This document shows, piece by piece, positions 1-8,380 of a DNA stretch of 64,000 bases. The notes below the pieces were generated by a model. The model saw only the letters and a list, made by a program, of their open reading frames with translations. It ran no database searches and was not told the DNA's origin. Each line of letters begins with the position of its first letter. Position 1 is the first letter of the stretch. This DNA comes from Exiguobacterium sp. J17977 (lineage in GTDB: Bacteria > Bacillota > Bacilli > Exiguobacteriales > Exiguobacteriaceae), in the NCBI RefSeq assembly GCF_018616375.1, contig NZ_JAEQBB010000007.1, forward strand, positions 113,223 to 177,222. Reading direction: 5' to 3'. The translations under genes and the position numbers were made by a program.

Positions 1-2
1 GG

Positions 3-1193
3 ATTGCGACCCAGAAGAAGTCAGAACAGCAGATGGAGAAAATGAATCAGTTTTCCGGAAAATTCTTGGACGTGTTGCAAGGATTGACGACGCTTAAACT
101 ATACGGTCGGACCGAGCGCGAGGCGCAAGCGATTGAAAAGAGCAGTCTCGACTTCCGCGACGCGACGATGGTCGTCTTGAAGACGGCGTTCCTGTCGGGT
201 CTCATGCTCGAGTTCATTTCGATGCTCAGCACGGGCGTCGTCGCCCTCGAAGTGGCGCTCCAAATGGTCGTCTGGGAGAACTTGACGTTCTTCTCTGGCT
301 TTTTGATTCTCGTCTTGGCCCCGGAATACTATTTGGCGATTAAAGACCTCGGAGGTGCGTTCCACACCGGACGCGGCAGCATGGGGGCGGCCGATCGTAT
401 TTTCGAAGCGCTCGACGCACCGGATGAACGTTTGACTTGGGGCGACCGGACGTTGACGAGCCGGACACCCGACCTCGAGCTCGACGCCGTCTCGTTCGCC
501 TATGAAGGTGGACGCTTCACGCTGGACCCATTGAACGGTGTGATTCCCGCCGGCGCCCACGTGGCGCTCGTCGGGGCGAGTGGATCCGGCAAGACGACCG
601 TTTTGAACGTGTTGTCCGGACTCGTCAAACCGGATAGTGGACGTGTCCTCGTCGACGGAGAACCACTCGAGACATACACCGATTCGTCATGGTATGACAC
701 AATCGGGTACATCTCACAAAATCCGTATTTGTTCGCCGGTACCGTCGCTGATAATATCGCCCTCGGGGAAACAGCCGACGAGATAAAAATCCTTGAAGCC
801 GCGAATGCAGCCGGACTGAACGATGTCATCGCGCAATTGCCGAACGGCATTCATACCGAGCTCGGTGAAGGTGGTTATGGCTTGTCCGGAGGCGAACGGC
901 AACGGCTCGCCTTGGCCCGCGCCTTCTTGAAACGTCCCGGCATCATCTTGTTCGATGAGCCGACGACAGGGCTCGATTTAGTGACCGAGCAAATCGTTCG
1001 ACGCTCGATTGAGGAGTTGTCACGCGAGGCGACACTCGTCACGGTCGCGCATCGCTTGCATACGATTAAGCAGGCGGACGCGATTTGGTTCATGGACGAT
1101 GGGAAGCTCCTCGCTCAAGGCACGCATGACGAATTGCTCAGCGTTCCGCAATACGCTGACTTGTTCACGCTACAGAAAGGGGTGAGAGGATGA
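3..1193 (+). CDS. cydD: CydD-like ABC transporter ATP-binding/permease subunit (5' end missing)
   Basis: The reading frame is open from the left edge, so the N-terminal membrane half is cut off. What remains is the end of an ABC exporter transmembrane domain followed by a complete nucleotide-binding domain: Walker A GASGSGKTT near position 575, signature LSGGERQR near 885, Walker B with DEPTTGLD near 955, and the switch histidine in TVAHRLH. With the next gene it forms the heterodimeric CydDC exporter, which in characterised bacteria moves cysteine or glutathione out of the cytoplasm and is needed for cytochrome bd assembly. The stop overlaps the start of cydC by 4 bp, implying coupled translation. 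The cydD name rests on this pairing; a generic thiol exporter is the alternative. Confidence 0.85.
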   Translation: MATQKKSEQQMEKMNQFSGKFLDVLQGLTTLKLYGRTEREAQAIEKSSLDFRDATMVVLKTAFLSGLMLEFISMLSTGVVALEVALQMVVWENLTFFSGFLILVLAPEYYLAIKDLGGAFHTGRGSMGAADRIFEALDAPDERLTWGDRTLTSRTPDLELDAVSFAYEGGRFTLDPLNGVIPAGAHVALVGASGSGKTTVLNVLSGLVKPDSGRVLVDGEPLETYTDSSWYDTIGYISQNPYLFAGTVADNIALGETADEIKILEAANAAGLNDVIAQLPNGIHTELGEGGYGLSGGERQRLALARAFLKRPGIILFDEPTTGLDLVTEQIVRRSIEELSREATLVTVAHRLHTIKQADAIWFMDDGKLLAQGTHDELLSVPQYADLFTLQKGVRG

Positions 1194-2905
1194 ACTCACT
1201 TTGGACGATCACGAAATGGATGATGCGCGAGAAGAAGGATATCATCCTCTCGATTTTCTTTGGGTACGTGGCCGGTATCGCGGCCGTCGCCTTGTTCGCG
1301 GCGAGCGGTTACCTCGTCTCACGTGCCGGCCTCGTGCCGCCGCTCTACGCGCTCATGGTGCCTGTCGTCTTGATTAAGTTGTTCGGTGTGATTCGGGCGA
1401 GCGCGCGTTATCAAGAGCGTCTCGCCTCGCACCGGGCGACGTTCACGATTTTAAGCGAGTTGCGGGTCCGGTTTTATCGCCAGCTCGAACCGCTCGTACC
1501 GAGCATCTTTGCCAAGTATCGGAGCGGAGATTTGCTTGCTCGCGTCGTCGGTGACGTCGAGAGCTTGCAAAACTACTTTTTACGCGTATTCTATCCGCCG
1601 ATCATCTTGGTGCTCGTCTTCTTGAGCACGATTTTCTTCGTCACATACTTCTCGATGTGGGTCAGTCTCTGGATTTTGTTCGGTGTGTTCGTGACCGGCT
1701 TTTTGTTTCCGGCGTTTTTCGCCCGAATCCGTGCCAAGCACGACCGCGAGCTGCGTGCTTTACGGGGTGACCTGTCGAGCGGGATGACGGAGATGATGTA
1801 CGGCTATCGCGATTTGTTGCTCCATCATCAACTCGGACGGACGCGCGGCGAGTTGCTTGAACAGAGTGACCGTTACGCCGAAGCCCAGAAGCGGGATGTG
1901 ACGAACCAGTTCTTCAACTCGTCACTCGTCGTGGCGGCGTCTTTGCTCGTCTCGTGGGGCGTCCTTGCCATCGGGGCGTATCTCGTCGTCGACGGCGAGT
2001 TGAACGGCCTGTTTTTGGCCATGCTCGTCATGATGTCGCTCACCGCGTTTGAGAACGTGACACCGATGGCGGTCTTCCCAGGCCACTTTGCCGACAGCAA
2101 ACAAGCGGCCGACCGATTGCTCGAAGTCGTCGAGCCGAGTGAAGCGATCGTCGCGGCCGAGACCGCCCGCACGGACATGGTACTTGAATCCGCTCCGGAC
2201 GTATCGTTCGAGCGCGTGACCTATCGCTACCCGGATACGTACCGCGACATCCTGAGCGACGTGGATGTGACGTTACGAAGCGGGACGAAGACGGTCATCG
2301 TCGGGCCGAGCGGCTCGGGGAAATCGACGCTCCTGCAACTATTGCTCGCGTTCGTCAGACCCGATGCCGGTGAGATCCGATTGAATGGACAGCGGTTGGA
2401 CGATGTGACCCAAGCATCGGTCTGGCGTGAAGCCAGCGTCGTCCTTCAAGAGAATCATTTCTTCTTCGGGACGATACGGGAGAACTTGGCGCTCGCCGGA
2501 GAGTTCACCGACGCTGACATGGAAGCGGCGCTCGCGAGCGTCCGGCTCGGCTTCTCGCTCGACGAACCTGTCCTCGAGAAAGGGGCGAACTTGTCGGGCG
2601 GGGAACGGCAACGGCTCGCCATCGCCCGGGCGCTCTTGAAGAATGGGGTGCTCTGGATTCTCGATGAAGCGACGTCGGCCCTCGATGCACGGACCGAGGC
2701 GGACGTGTTCGCCGAAGTCTTCCGCCGTGCCGAGTCATCGACACTCGTCATGGTCAGCCATCGCCTGATTGGGCTCGAGCGCTTCGATCACATCATTGTC
2801 ATGGAAAACGGTCGCGTCGTGGAGACGGGGACGTATGATGAACTGATGCGGTCCCGCGGTGTCTTCTATGGATTGAAACAAATCGAGCAAGATATTTTCG
2901 CATGA
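1190..2905 (+). CDS. cydC: CydC-like ABC transporter ATP-binding/permease subunit
   Basis: This 571-residue protein has a full half-transporter: about six membrane segments in the first 300 residues, then an ATPase domain with Walker A GPSGSGKST, signature LSGGERQR, Walker B ILDEATSALD and a switch histidine (MVSHR). It is the second half of the CydDC thiol exporter required for cytochrome bd maturation in other bacteria. The ATG overlaps the cydD stop by 4 bp, with an SD (aaaggggtgagagg) inside cydD. A strong bidirectional hairpin follows immediately. No cydAB is visible; they would lie upstream of the window if the Bacillus order holds. Confidence 0.88.
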   Translation: MNSLWTITKWMMREKKDIILSIFFGYVAGIAAVALFAASGYLVSRAGLVPPLYALMVPVVLIKLFGVIRASARYQERLASHRATFTILSELRVRFYRQLEPLVPSIFAKYRSGDLLARVVGDVESLQNYFLRVFYPPIILVLVFLSTIFFVTYFSMWVSLWILFGVFVTGFLFPAFFARIRAKHDRELRALRGDLSSGMTEMMYGYRDLLLHHQLGRTRGELLEQSDRYAEAQKRDVTNQFFNSSLVVAASLLVSWGVLAIGAYLVVDGELNGLFLAMLVMMSLTAFENVTPMAVFPGHFADSKQAADRLLEVVEPSEAIVAAETARTDMVLESAPDVSFERVTYRYPDTYRDILSDVDVTLRSGTKTVIVGPSGSGKSTLLQLLLAFVRPDAGEIRLNGQRLDDVTQASVWREASVVLQENHFFFGTIRENLALAGEFTDADMEAALASVRLGFSLDEPVLEKGANLSGGERQRLAIARALLKNGVLWILDEATSALDARTEADVFAEVFRRAESSTLVMVSHRLIGLERFDHIIVMENGRVVETGTYDELMRSRGVFYGLKQIEQDIFA

Positions 2906-2943
2906 AAAAACGAGCGGCTCCGTCGGAGAGCCGCTCGTTTTCT
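2905..2943. terminator. Bidirectional intrinsic terminator (cydC / sRNA candidate)
   Basis: A 10-bp perfect G+C-rich stem (2911-2920 with 2928-2937) has a short loop, T-rich sequence on the right and an A6 tract on the left. It can therefore end cydC transcription on the plus strand. On the minus strand it would end the predicted small RNA with a run of six U. Confidence 0.9.
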
Positions 2944-3067
2944 TAATGGCAAATTTGGGTGCAACAAATGGGGGTTGTCGCATTGCTTTCAAAAAGAGTG
3001 TCGTGGAGGGGAATCCACGTGACGTAATGGTTTGGGGAACGCTTACGTCAAGCTTTTGGGAGCTACA
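2905..3067 (-). ncRNA. Candidate Fur-repressed regulatory small RNA with three C-rich hairpin loops
   Basis: The roughly 160-nt transcript is predicted from a strong minus-strand promoter (TTGACA at 3102-3097, 18-bp spacer, TATACT at 3078-3073) to the hairpin and U6 tract at 2911-2937. No ORF with an SD lies on it. It contains three consecutive hairpins. The stem TGACGTAA/TTACGTCA (3050-3043 with 3027-3020) has a loop carrying UUCCCC. The 6-bp stem CGUGGA/UCCACG (3019-3014 with 3007-3002) has loop UUCCCC exactly. The 7-bp stem GCGACAA/UUGUUGC, with one G-U pair (2981-2975 with 2967-2961), has loop CCCCCAU. Unpaired UCCCC loops that bind Shine-Dalgarno GGGGA are the hallmark of iron-sparing sRNAs such as B. 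subtilis FsrA and S. aureus IsrR. Homology to those is not shown; the functional analogy is inference. Confidence 0.72.
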
Positions 3068-3072
3068 TCTTG

Positions 3073-3102
3073 AGTATAGATGATAACGATTCTCATTGTC
3101 AA
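3073..3102 (-). promoter_or_regulatory. Sigma-A promoter with embedded Fur box
   Basis: On the minus strand a perfect -35 (TTGACA, 3102-3097) and a near-perfect -10 (TATACT, 3078-3073) are 18 bp apart. The spacer and -35 are covered by a 19-bp sequence at 3082-3100 that matches the Fur consensus GATAATGATTATCATTATC at 16 of 19 positions. No protein-coding gene lies downstream on either strand before a terminator, so the site seems to serve the small RNA candidate. Confidence 0.78.
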
Positions 3103-3113
3103 TTAGAAAATGA

Positions 3114-3143
3114 TATAAAAAACCCGCAACCGGTTCGGGCTGC
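3114..3143 (-). terminator. Intrinsic terminator of the 3153-3677 gene
   Basis: On the minus strand CCGCAGCC pairs with GGTTGCGG around a 6-nt loop, followed by T6. It separates the membrane protein gene from the downstream sRNA promoter by about a dozen bases. Confidence 0.8.
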
Positions 3144-3152
3144 GGTCAATCG

Positions 3153-3677
3153 TCAGCTTGACGTCACACCTTTACGAAGCGTGAAGCGAAGCAAGCTGAA
3201 CAAGTAGCGGATATAGAAGAGCGCGAACGCATAAAAGACAGCGATGGCTACTGCGCCGAGTTCAACACCTGGAATGTTCATCAAGAACTCAAGGATGAGA
3301 ATCGACAGCAAGAAGATGTAGAGGCCGGCGTCGAGATAGAGCGGCATCAATTTGCCACGCTGATGCCAAAACGTCCGCACGAGCGGTGCGACGATCATCC
3401 CGATGATGCGTTCCGCGAAACCGATACTGAGCACGGAAATCATGAACGCAGCGACGGTCTCGAACGAGACGAGCTCCGAGAAGGCAAACATGGAGATGAG
3501 CAAGAGCGGGCCGATGAAAATCGTCATCGAGAGTGACGTGCGTAAAAAGATTAACAAGTTCCGTTTCATCGTGTCGACTCCCCCGAAGAGCGACTGGCGG
3601 AACGTCTTGCCACGTTGATAGTCGAGGATGAACGATCCCACGAACATCAAACCGAATAGTGATAACAATACTGTCAT
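3153..3677 (-). CDS. Hypothetical integral membrane protein
   Basis: This 174-residue, strongly hydrophobic protein has about five predicted membrane segments (roughly residues 2-18, 45-65, 72-92, 115-133 and 138-160) joined by short basic loops. I do not recognise a family. The ATG has a good SD, aaaggggaaac, 8 nt upstream. That SD contains GGGGAA, complementary to the loops of the adjacent sRNA candidate, so this neighbour is one possible target. The gene is monocistronic with its own terminator. Confidence 0.72.
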   Translation of the reverse strand: MTVLLSLFGLMFVGSFILDYQRGKTFRQSLFGGVDTMKRNLLIFLRTSLSMTIFIGPLLLISMFAFSELVSFETVAAFMISVLSIGFAERIIGMIVAPLVRTFWHQRGKLMPLYLDAGLYIFLLSILILEFLMNIPGVELGAVAIAVFYAFALFYIRYLFSLLRFTLRKGVTSS

Positions 3678-3824
3678 GAAATGTGTTTCCCCTTTTTCTG
3701 TCCAAATCTATGATCAACTGTAAGAATCATCGAATCAAAGTCTAGCCTAGTGTACCGATTCACTAGTTGAAAGTAAAGCGGGAAAACTGTGGAAAACCGC
3801 AATCTTTTGCGAACGTTACGCCGA

Positions 3825-4895
3825 TTACGATGCTAAGATGAAGCGATTTCGACCAGATTCCTTAGCGTGGTATAACGCTTCGTCAGCATGCTTCAACACG
3901 CTGTCGACTTCGATGTCGTTCGAATGGCAGGCGCCGAGCGAGACCGTGATATGTAACGTCCCGGCGCTCGTCTCGAACGGGAACGTCGAGACTTTTTCTC
4001 GTATAGATTCGGCCAGACAGCTCACTTCTTCTTTCTTGGCGTTCGGCATGATGATTAAAAATTCTTCTCCACCGAAGCGGCCGACGAGATGACGCTCTTC
4101 GCTCTCGGCGACGAGCAACATACCGAGCTCACGTAGGACGTCGTCGCCGACGTCATGGCCGTACGTGTCATTCACGCGCTTGAAGTGATCGATATCGACG
4201 AGAATGAGTGCGTACTCTTTCGCCTCGACGTTCAAGTTGGCCATCGCCTCGTTCAACAAGCGCCGGTTGGCGATCCCGGTCAATGCGTCCGTTCGAGCGA
4301 GCTGTTGCTGGTGCTGGACGTTCTCAAAGTGACGACGCAACTCATGCAACAGGCGATAAGACGCACAGCCGCCACCGTATGCCATGACGGTATACGTTAA
4401 GAAAACAGGATAGAACACTGTGAGCGGCAAAGCGTAATACGTCACGATGCCAAAGTCGATGACACTGACTGTCATAAAGACGAGCAGTGTCGTCCGGGTG
4501 TTATCCAGTTTGAGGCGCAACAGGCTGATGGGAAGAACGAGTCCAATCATCGAGAGGACAGCCAAATAGAAGCCGATGTACACGCCGTCGGTCACCATAA
4601 AGAAACGGCCAATCAAGAAAATGACGGCGGCGACCGTACCACTCACCCAGCCGCCGAACAGGACGGCGAGGGAGATGGGGATGGCACGTAAATCAATCAA
4701 GAAACTTTCAAGGTGAAGGGCGTTGGCCAATAAAACTAAGGCGACAATACCGGTTTGGACTCCGAGCAAAACTCTGGCCTTCAGCGGAGACCGGGGCGTC
4801 AGACGTGGACGGTTTCGGAACGGGAGAAATGAGATTGTGAATAGGGTGAATAAAATGCAGAGATCGAGAAAGAACGAGTTGATGATGGTAAGCAT
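3825..4895 (-). CDS. Membrane-anchored diguanylate cyclase (GGDEF)
   Basis: The 356-residue protein has an N-terminal multi-pass membrane region of the 5TM receptor (LytS-YhcK) type, with a DLRAIPI motif near residue 68, followed by a GGDEF domain from about residue 195. The active-site motif is GGEEF near residue 275, so synthesis of cyclic di-GMP from GTP is expected. The residues before it read EERH where an RxxD inhibitory site would be, so product inhibition through a canonical I-site is not expected. The start is supported by SD agggggaaac. It is flanked by unrelated genes, and its ligand is unknown. Confidence 0.88.
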   Translation of the reverse strand: MLTIINSFFLDLCILFTLFTISFLPFRNRPRLTPRSPLKARVLLGVQTGIVALVLLANALHLESFLIDLRAIPISLAVLFGGWVSGTVAAVIFLIGRFFMVTDGVYIGFYLAVLSMIGLVLPISLLRLKLDNTRTTLLVFMTVSVIDFGIVTYYALPLTVFYPVFLTYTVMAYGGGCASYRLLHELRRHFENVQHQQQLARTDALTGIANRRLLNEAMANLNVEAKEYALILVDIDHFKRVNDTYGHDVGDDVLRELGMLLVAESEERHLVGRFGGEEFLIIMPNAKKEEVSCLAESIREKVSTFPFETSAGTLHITVSLGACHSNDIEVDSVLKHADEALYHAKESGRNRFILAS

Positions 4896-4983
4896 GGATG
4901 TTTCCCCCTACGAGATGGAAATAATTAGTTTCAGTTTAGCACATTCAAACCATATTGACGCCAGAGGAATGGGAGGAATGTGT

Positions 4984-5319
4984 TCACCATTCGCGCCATT
5001 CTTCCGTCACGTCTTCTGTCGTCTCATAACCGGCTAGAACGGCACCGGCTTGAATGAAGTCGTACAAGTCCTCACGCTCGACCGTCTCGATGAAATGGTC
5101 GTGCTCTTCGTCAATCTCGTTCAAGCGTAACACGACGTCGCGGACGGCCGCTAACACGGTTGCTTCCGTCCCGTCTGCCCGTGTCAGGGCTGTCACGTAC
5201 CGTCGGAGTGCGGCATCGACGGCAAAGATAATCTCGACGGTATACACGTCATCACCCTCGTTCATTCGGTCTTCCCACATCAGTGTCGGGCGATTGGCCC
5301 ATAATTGTTCAACTTCCAT
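4984..5319 (-). CDS. Hypothetical acidic cytoplasmic protein
   Basis: The protein has 111 residues from the ATG at 5319, chosen because ataaggaggcacc lies just upstream; a longer frame back to 5358 has no SD. It is acidic, soluble and probably alpha-helical, ending in a DVTEEWREW tail. I do not recognise the family. It stands alone between the diguanylate cyclase and a small membrane protein gene on the other strand. Confidence 0.65.
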   Translation of the reverse strand: MEVEQLWANRPTLMWEDRMNEGDDVYTVEIIFAVDAALRRYVTALTRADGTEATVLAAVRDVVLRLNEIDEEHDHFIETVEREDLYDFIQAGAVLAGYETTEDVTEEWREW

Positions 5320-5408
5320 ATGAGGTGCCTCCTTATAAATTGGAACATCATCTTCCACTCTATATTAGCAAATAAGTTTGGTATGATAGAGAAAAAGGGG
5401 GACTGTCC

Positions 5409-5591
5409 GTGCGGTATTGGGATCATTTCAAACGAGCCTTCATTCCGATCGCGCTCATCTTGATCGGATTAGCCATCTTTTATACATTATCGGCTCGAGG
5501 CAACCTGGCGTTGACTGTTCTCGGGGCGGCCATCGTCGGTGTGATCTTATTTTTAGTGATGCGCCACATGAATCGAGTCGAAGAAGACTAA
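5409..5591 (+). CDS. Small two-helix membrane protein
   Basis: The gene encodes 60 residues from a GTG start preceded by SD aaaggggga. Two hydrophobic segments (about residues 11-28 and 33-51) are followed by a charged tail ending EED. No family is recognised. Its own strong terminator follows directly, which supports it as a real gene. Confidence 0.65.
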   Translation: MRYWDHFKRAFIPIALILIGLAIFYTLSARGNLALTVLGAAIVGVILFLVMRHMNRVEED

Positions 5592-5622
5592 CGAGAACAC
5601 GTTTGCGGTTCTCGTTTTTTGT
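5590..5622 (+). terminator. Intrinsic terminator
   Basis: A 9-bp stem (AACGAGAAC with GTTCTCGTT) runs into a T6 tract, overlapping the stop codon of the 60-residue membrane protein. Confidence 0.88.
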
Positions 5623-5670
5623 TGTCGGTGAGAATTTTTGGGTACACTACATAGTAAGGAGGGATTTATT

Positions 5671-6621
5671 ATGGCAAAAGCTACATTCGCGGGAGGCTGT
5701 TTTTGGTGCATGGTCAAACCGTTTCATAAATACGAGGGGGTCGAGCGTGTCATTTCCGGCTATACGGGCGGACATGTCGACAACCCGACGTACCAACAAG
5801 TCTGTTCGGAGACGACCGGTCACCTAGAGGCGATCGAGGTCACGTTCGACCCGGACGTGATCTCATACGAGGAATTGTTGCGCATCTACTGGCGTCAAAT
5901 CGACCCGACCGATGGCGGCGGACAGTTCAACGACCGGGGTGAGTCGTATCGACCGGCCATCTTCTATCATTCAGAAGAACAGCGCGTCGCGGCCGAACGG
6001 TCGAAACAAGAAATCGAGGACTCAGGTCGCTTCGATCGACCGATCGAAGTCGAGATCCGTCCGGCCAAGACGTTCTGGGAAGCGGAAGATTACCATCAAG
6101 ACTATTACAAGAAGAACCCGTTCCGCTACGAGATGTACCGTGTCGGTTCTGGCCGAGCCAAATTCGTGAAAGAGGCGTGGAGTGACAAGAAGCTCCAGAA
6201 AGAATTGAAAGATCGGCTGACGCCGATGCAATATAAAGTCACGCAAGAGAACGGTACCGAGCCTCCGTTCCAGAACGAATATTGGGATGAGGAACGGGAA
6301 GGGTTGTACGTCGATGTCATCGATGGCACGCCGCTCTTCACGTCTCGTGATAAATTCCAATCCAACTGCGGATGGCCGAGTTTCGCCCGTCCGATCGAGG
6401 AGAAGCGCATCGACATGAACATGGACACGACGCACCATATGGTCCGTACCGAGGTCCGCTCGAAACGAGCCGACAGCCACCTCGGCCACTTGTTCGATGA
6501 CGGTCCGAAAGAACTCGGCGGCTTGCGCTACTGCATCAACTCGGCAGCGCTCCGTTTCATTCCAAAAGAAGAACTTGAGTCTGCAGGATATGGAGAGTAC
6601 AAGCACTTATTTGATGCGTGA
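5671..6621 (+). CDS. msrAB: Bifunctional peptide methionine sulfoxide reductase MsrA-MsrB
   Basis: The 316-residue fusion repairs oxidised methionine in proteins. The MsrA domain is N-terminal, with catalytic Cys10 in GCFWCM. The MsrB domain starts near residue 180, with SNCGWPSF, the histidines of [12 protein letters not shown], and catalytic Cys288 in RYCIN. Together the domains reduce both the S and R sulfoxides. The ATG at 5671 follows SD aaggaggga; an upstream in-frame start at 5638 has no SD. The two zinc CxxC motifs of many MsrB proteins are absent. The downstream DUF2252 gene begins only 14 bp later and is probably cotranscribed. Confidence 0.93.
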   Translation: MAKATFAGGCFWCMVKPFHKYEGVERVISGYTGGHVDNPTYQQVCSETTGHLEAIEVTFDPDVISYEELLRIYWRQIDPTDGGGQFNDRGESYRPAIFYHSEEQRVAAERSKQEIEDSGRFDRPIEVEIRPAKTFWEAEDYHQDYYKKNPFRYEMYRVGSGRAKFVKEAWSDKKLQKELKDRLTPMQYKVTQENGTEPPFQNEYWDEEREGLYVDVIDGTPLFTSRDKFQSNCGWPSFARPIEEKRIDMNMDTTHHMVRTEVRSKRADSHLGHLFDDGPKELGGLRYCINSAALRFIPKEELESAGYGEYKHLFDA

Positions 6622-6634
6622 AGGGGAGAAGGCC

Positions 6635-7930
6635 ATGTTCACATCCGTCAAACAACAAATCCGTCGTGAGACGCTCGCGACCGTCTTGGATTATTACGAC
6701 AAATCGATTCGGAATCTATCGGAAGCCGCCAGAGATGAGAAGTATAACAAGATGAGCGCGACGCCGTTCTCGTTCTTCCGCGGGAGTTCGCACTTGTTCT
6801 ATTATGATTTCGCGAAAGTGCCACTCGCGTTCGATACGGATGCGTCCCATCCGACGTTCATTCAAGGCGATCTCCATTTTGAGAATTTTGGTGTGTTCGA
6901 GGATGGCGCCGGGACGATCATTTACGATGTGAACGATTTTGATGAGGCGTATCTCGGCTCGTATTTGTTTGATGTGCTGCGCATGGCCATCTCGGTCGAC
7001 TTGTTTGCCGCTGAGTCAGGTTTTGACGCGACCGGGGCCATCGAGACGTATGCCGACACGTATGCACGCGCAATCGAGCGCTACGCGAACGGGAAAGACG
7101 AGGACGTCCAGTTCACGAAAGCGAACACGTGCAAAGCCATCAAGAAAGTGATTAAGAAGGCAGAGAAGAAGAAAGACGCGTTCATGGCCGAGCGGACGGA
7201 AGTGCGGGACGAGGAGCGCTATTTTGCAACGAGCGACGACCTCGTTCCGGTCAGTCCGAAGACGGCGAAACAAATCAAGCAGGCGTGGCCGGATTATCTG
7301 TCGTCGTTATCGGAGAAGCATCACCACCACGCCGACCATTACGAGATTAAAGATATCGCCATCAAGCGCGAGAGCGGCACCGCCTCAATCGGACTCGAAC
7401 GCTATTATATTTTGATTGAAGGCGCGGACGCCGAGCACGATGAGGACCTCATCCTCGAGATGAAACAAGCCCAATCGGCCGTCCCGTCGCTCTTCCTACC
7501 GACGCACCCATTGTTCGAGGACGGATTGTCCCATCAAGGGGCCCGCGTCATCGCGGCCCAACGCGCCATGGTCCATAGTCGTGACCCGTATCTCGGCTAT
7601 TTGACGATTGACGGGAATGAGTATTACGTCCGCCAACGGTCACCGTACAAGCGGAAAGTGAAGGCGAAGCACATCAAGAATGAGGAATCGCTCATCGAGA
7701 CGTTGAAAGTGCAGGCGGAAATTACCGCCAAAATCCATGCCCGGGCGGACGCCGATGCGAACGTGCTCGATTATGAGGCGAGTGAACGCATCGCGGCAGC
7801 CATCGGCGTGTCGCGACCGCTATTCATCCGTCAAATCACGAGGTGGTCTCAATTTTACGCCAATCAAGTCCGGTTTGATTTTGAAGCGTTCCAGACATGG
7901 CTCACGACGCGCTCGGAGACTCACGTCTAA
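6635..7930 (+). CDS. DUF2252 family protein (kinase-like fold)
   Basis: The 431-residue protein matches the DUF2252 family, which is distantly related to aminoglycoside and choline kinases. Visible motifs are FFRGSSHLFYYD near residue 50, the catalytic-loop-like QGDLHFENFG near residue 80 and the metal-binding-like YDVNDFDE near residue 100. The substrate is unknown. The start at 6635 is chosen because aaggggagaagg lies in front of it; an overlapping upstream frame inside msrB has no SD. It sits directly behind msrAB and is likely cotranscribed. Confidence 0.82.
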   Translation: MFTSVKQQIRRETLATVLDYYDKSIRNLSEAARDEKYNKMSATPFSFFRGSSHLFYYDFAKVPLAFDTDASHPTFIQGDLHFENFGVFEDGAGTIIYDVNDFDEAYLGSYLFDVLRMAISVDLFAAESGFDATGAIETYADTYARAIERYANGKDEDVQFTKANTCKAIKKVIKKAEKKKDAFMAERTEVRDEERYFATSDDLVPVSPKTAKQIKQAWPDYLSSLSEKHHHHADHYEIKDIAIKRESGTASIGLERYYILIEGADAEHDEDLILEMKQAQSAVPSLFLPTHPLFEDGLSHQGARVIAAQRAMVHSRDPYLGYLTIDGNEYYVRQRSPYKRKVKAKHIKNEESLIETLKVQAEITAKIHARADADANVLDYEASERIAAAIGVSRPLFIRQITRWSQFYANQVRFDFEAFQTWLTTRSETHV

Positions 7931-8000
7931 AACGAGCATCGGACTTGCGGCCAGCCCCTCGTTTGCCTCAGAATGGAACGGTAAAGGATGTGTGCGAGAT

Positions 8001-8273
8001 ATGATTACGGAACAACAGGTCATCCTGCAGATGAAGCAAGTGATGACGCAAATCGAACAGTCGAGCGGAGAGACCCAGAAGCGCCATTTGGCCAAACTGA
8101 TGGGGTATTGCGAGCTACTGCTCGCCGATTCGGCACCGATACAGCCTGCCATGGCTCCCGTTGCCCAACCGACCGAGTCGAAGCCGCCGCTCGATCGTCA
8201 AATGGCGGCGTTCCTCGGAATCCCACTTGAAGAAGAGGACAAACCCAAAACCGATTCATTGCTCGACTTTTAA
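8001..8273 (+). CDS. YwdI-like (DUF5327) family protein
   Basis: The 90-residue acidic protein has a helical N-terminal half (residues 1-45, heptad-like) and a proline-rich linker, ending in EEDKPKTDSLLDF. The overall pattern resembles the small DUF5327 proteins of Bacillus (YwdI); the assignment is tentative and no function is known. The ATG at 8001 has aaaggatg 10 nt upstream; an in-frame GTG at 7992 lies too close to it. A strong terminator abuts the stop codon. Confidence 0.62.
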   Translation: MITEQQVILQMKQVMTQIEQSSGETQKRHLAKLMGYCELLLADSAPIQPAMAPVAQPTESKPPLDRQMAAFLGIPLEEEDKPKTDSLLDF

Positions 8274-8304
8274 GCTGTGCCCCCGAGGCACAGCTTTTTT
8301 TTGT
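8272..8304 (+). terminator. Intrinsic terminator
   Basis: A 9-bp stem (AAGCTGTGC, 8272-8280, with GCACAGCTT, 8288-8296) is followed by eight T residues. Confidence 0.92.
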
Positions 8305-8316
8305 GAGACGTCCGCG

Positions 8317-8344
8317 TTGACTTATATACCATAGGGGGTATAAT
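8317..8344 (+). promoter_or_regulatory. Promoter with CsoR/CstR-like operator
   Basis: A TTGACT -35 (8317-8322) and perfect TATAAT -10 (8339-8344) are 16 bp apart. The spacer holds the imperfect palindrome TATACC-ATAGGG-GGTATA (8325-8342). This looks like the operators of the CsoR/CstR repressor family, such as the B. subtilis copZ site with its ATACC and GGGGGTAT halves. Because the controlled gene is a rhodanese, a persulfide-sensing CstR-type repressor is the natural guess; the repressor gene itself is not in the window. Confidence 0.6.
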
Positions 8345-8380
8345 GAGGTTAGTTAAACTAAAGCTAACGGAGGCGTGATT

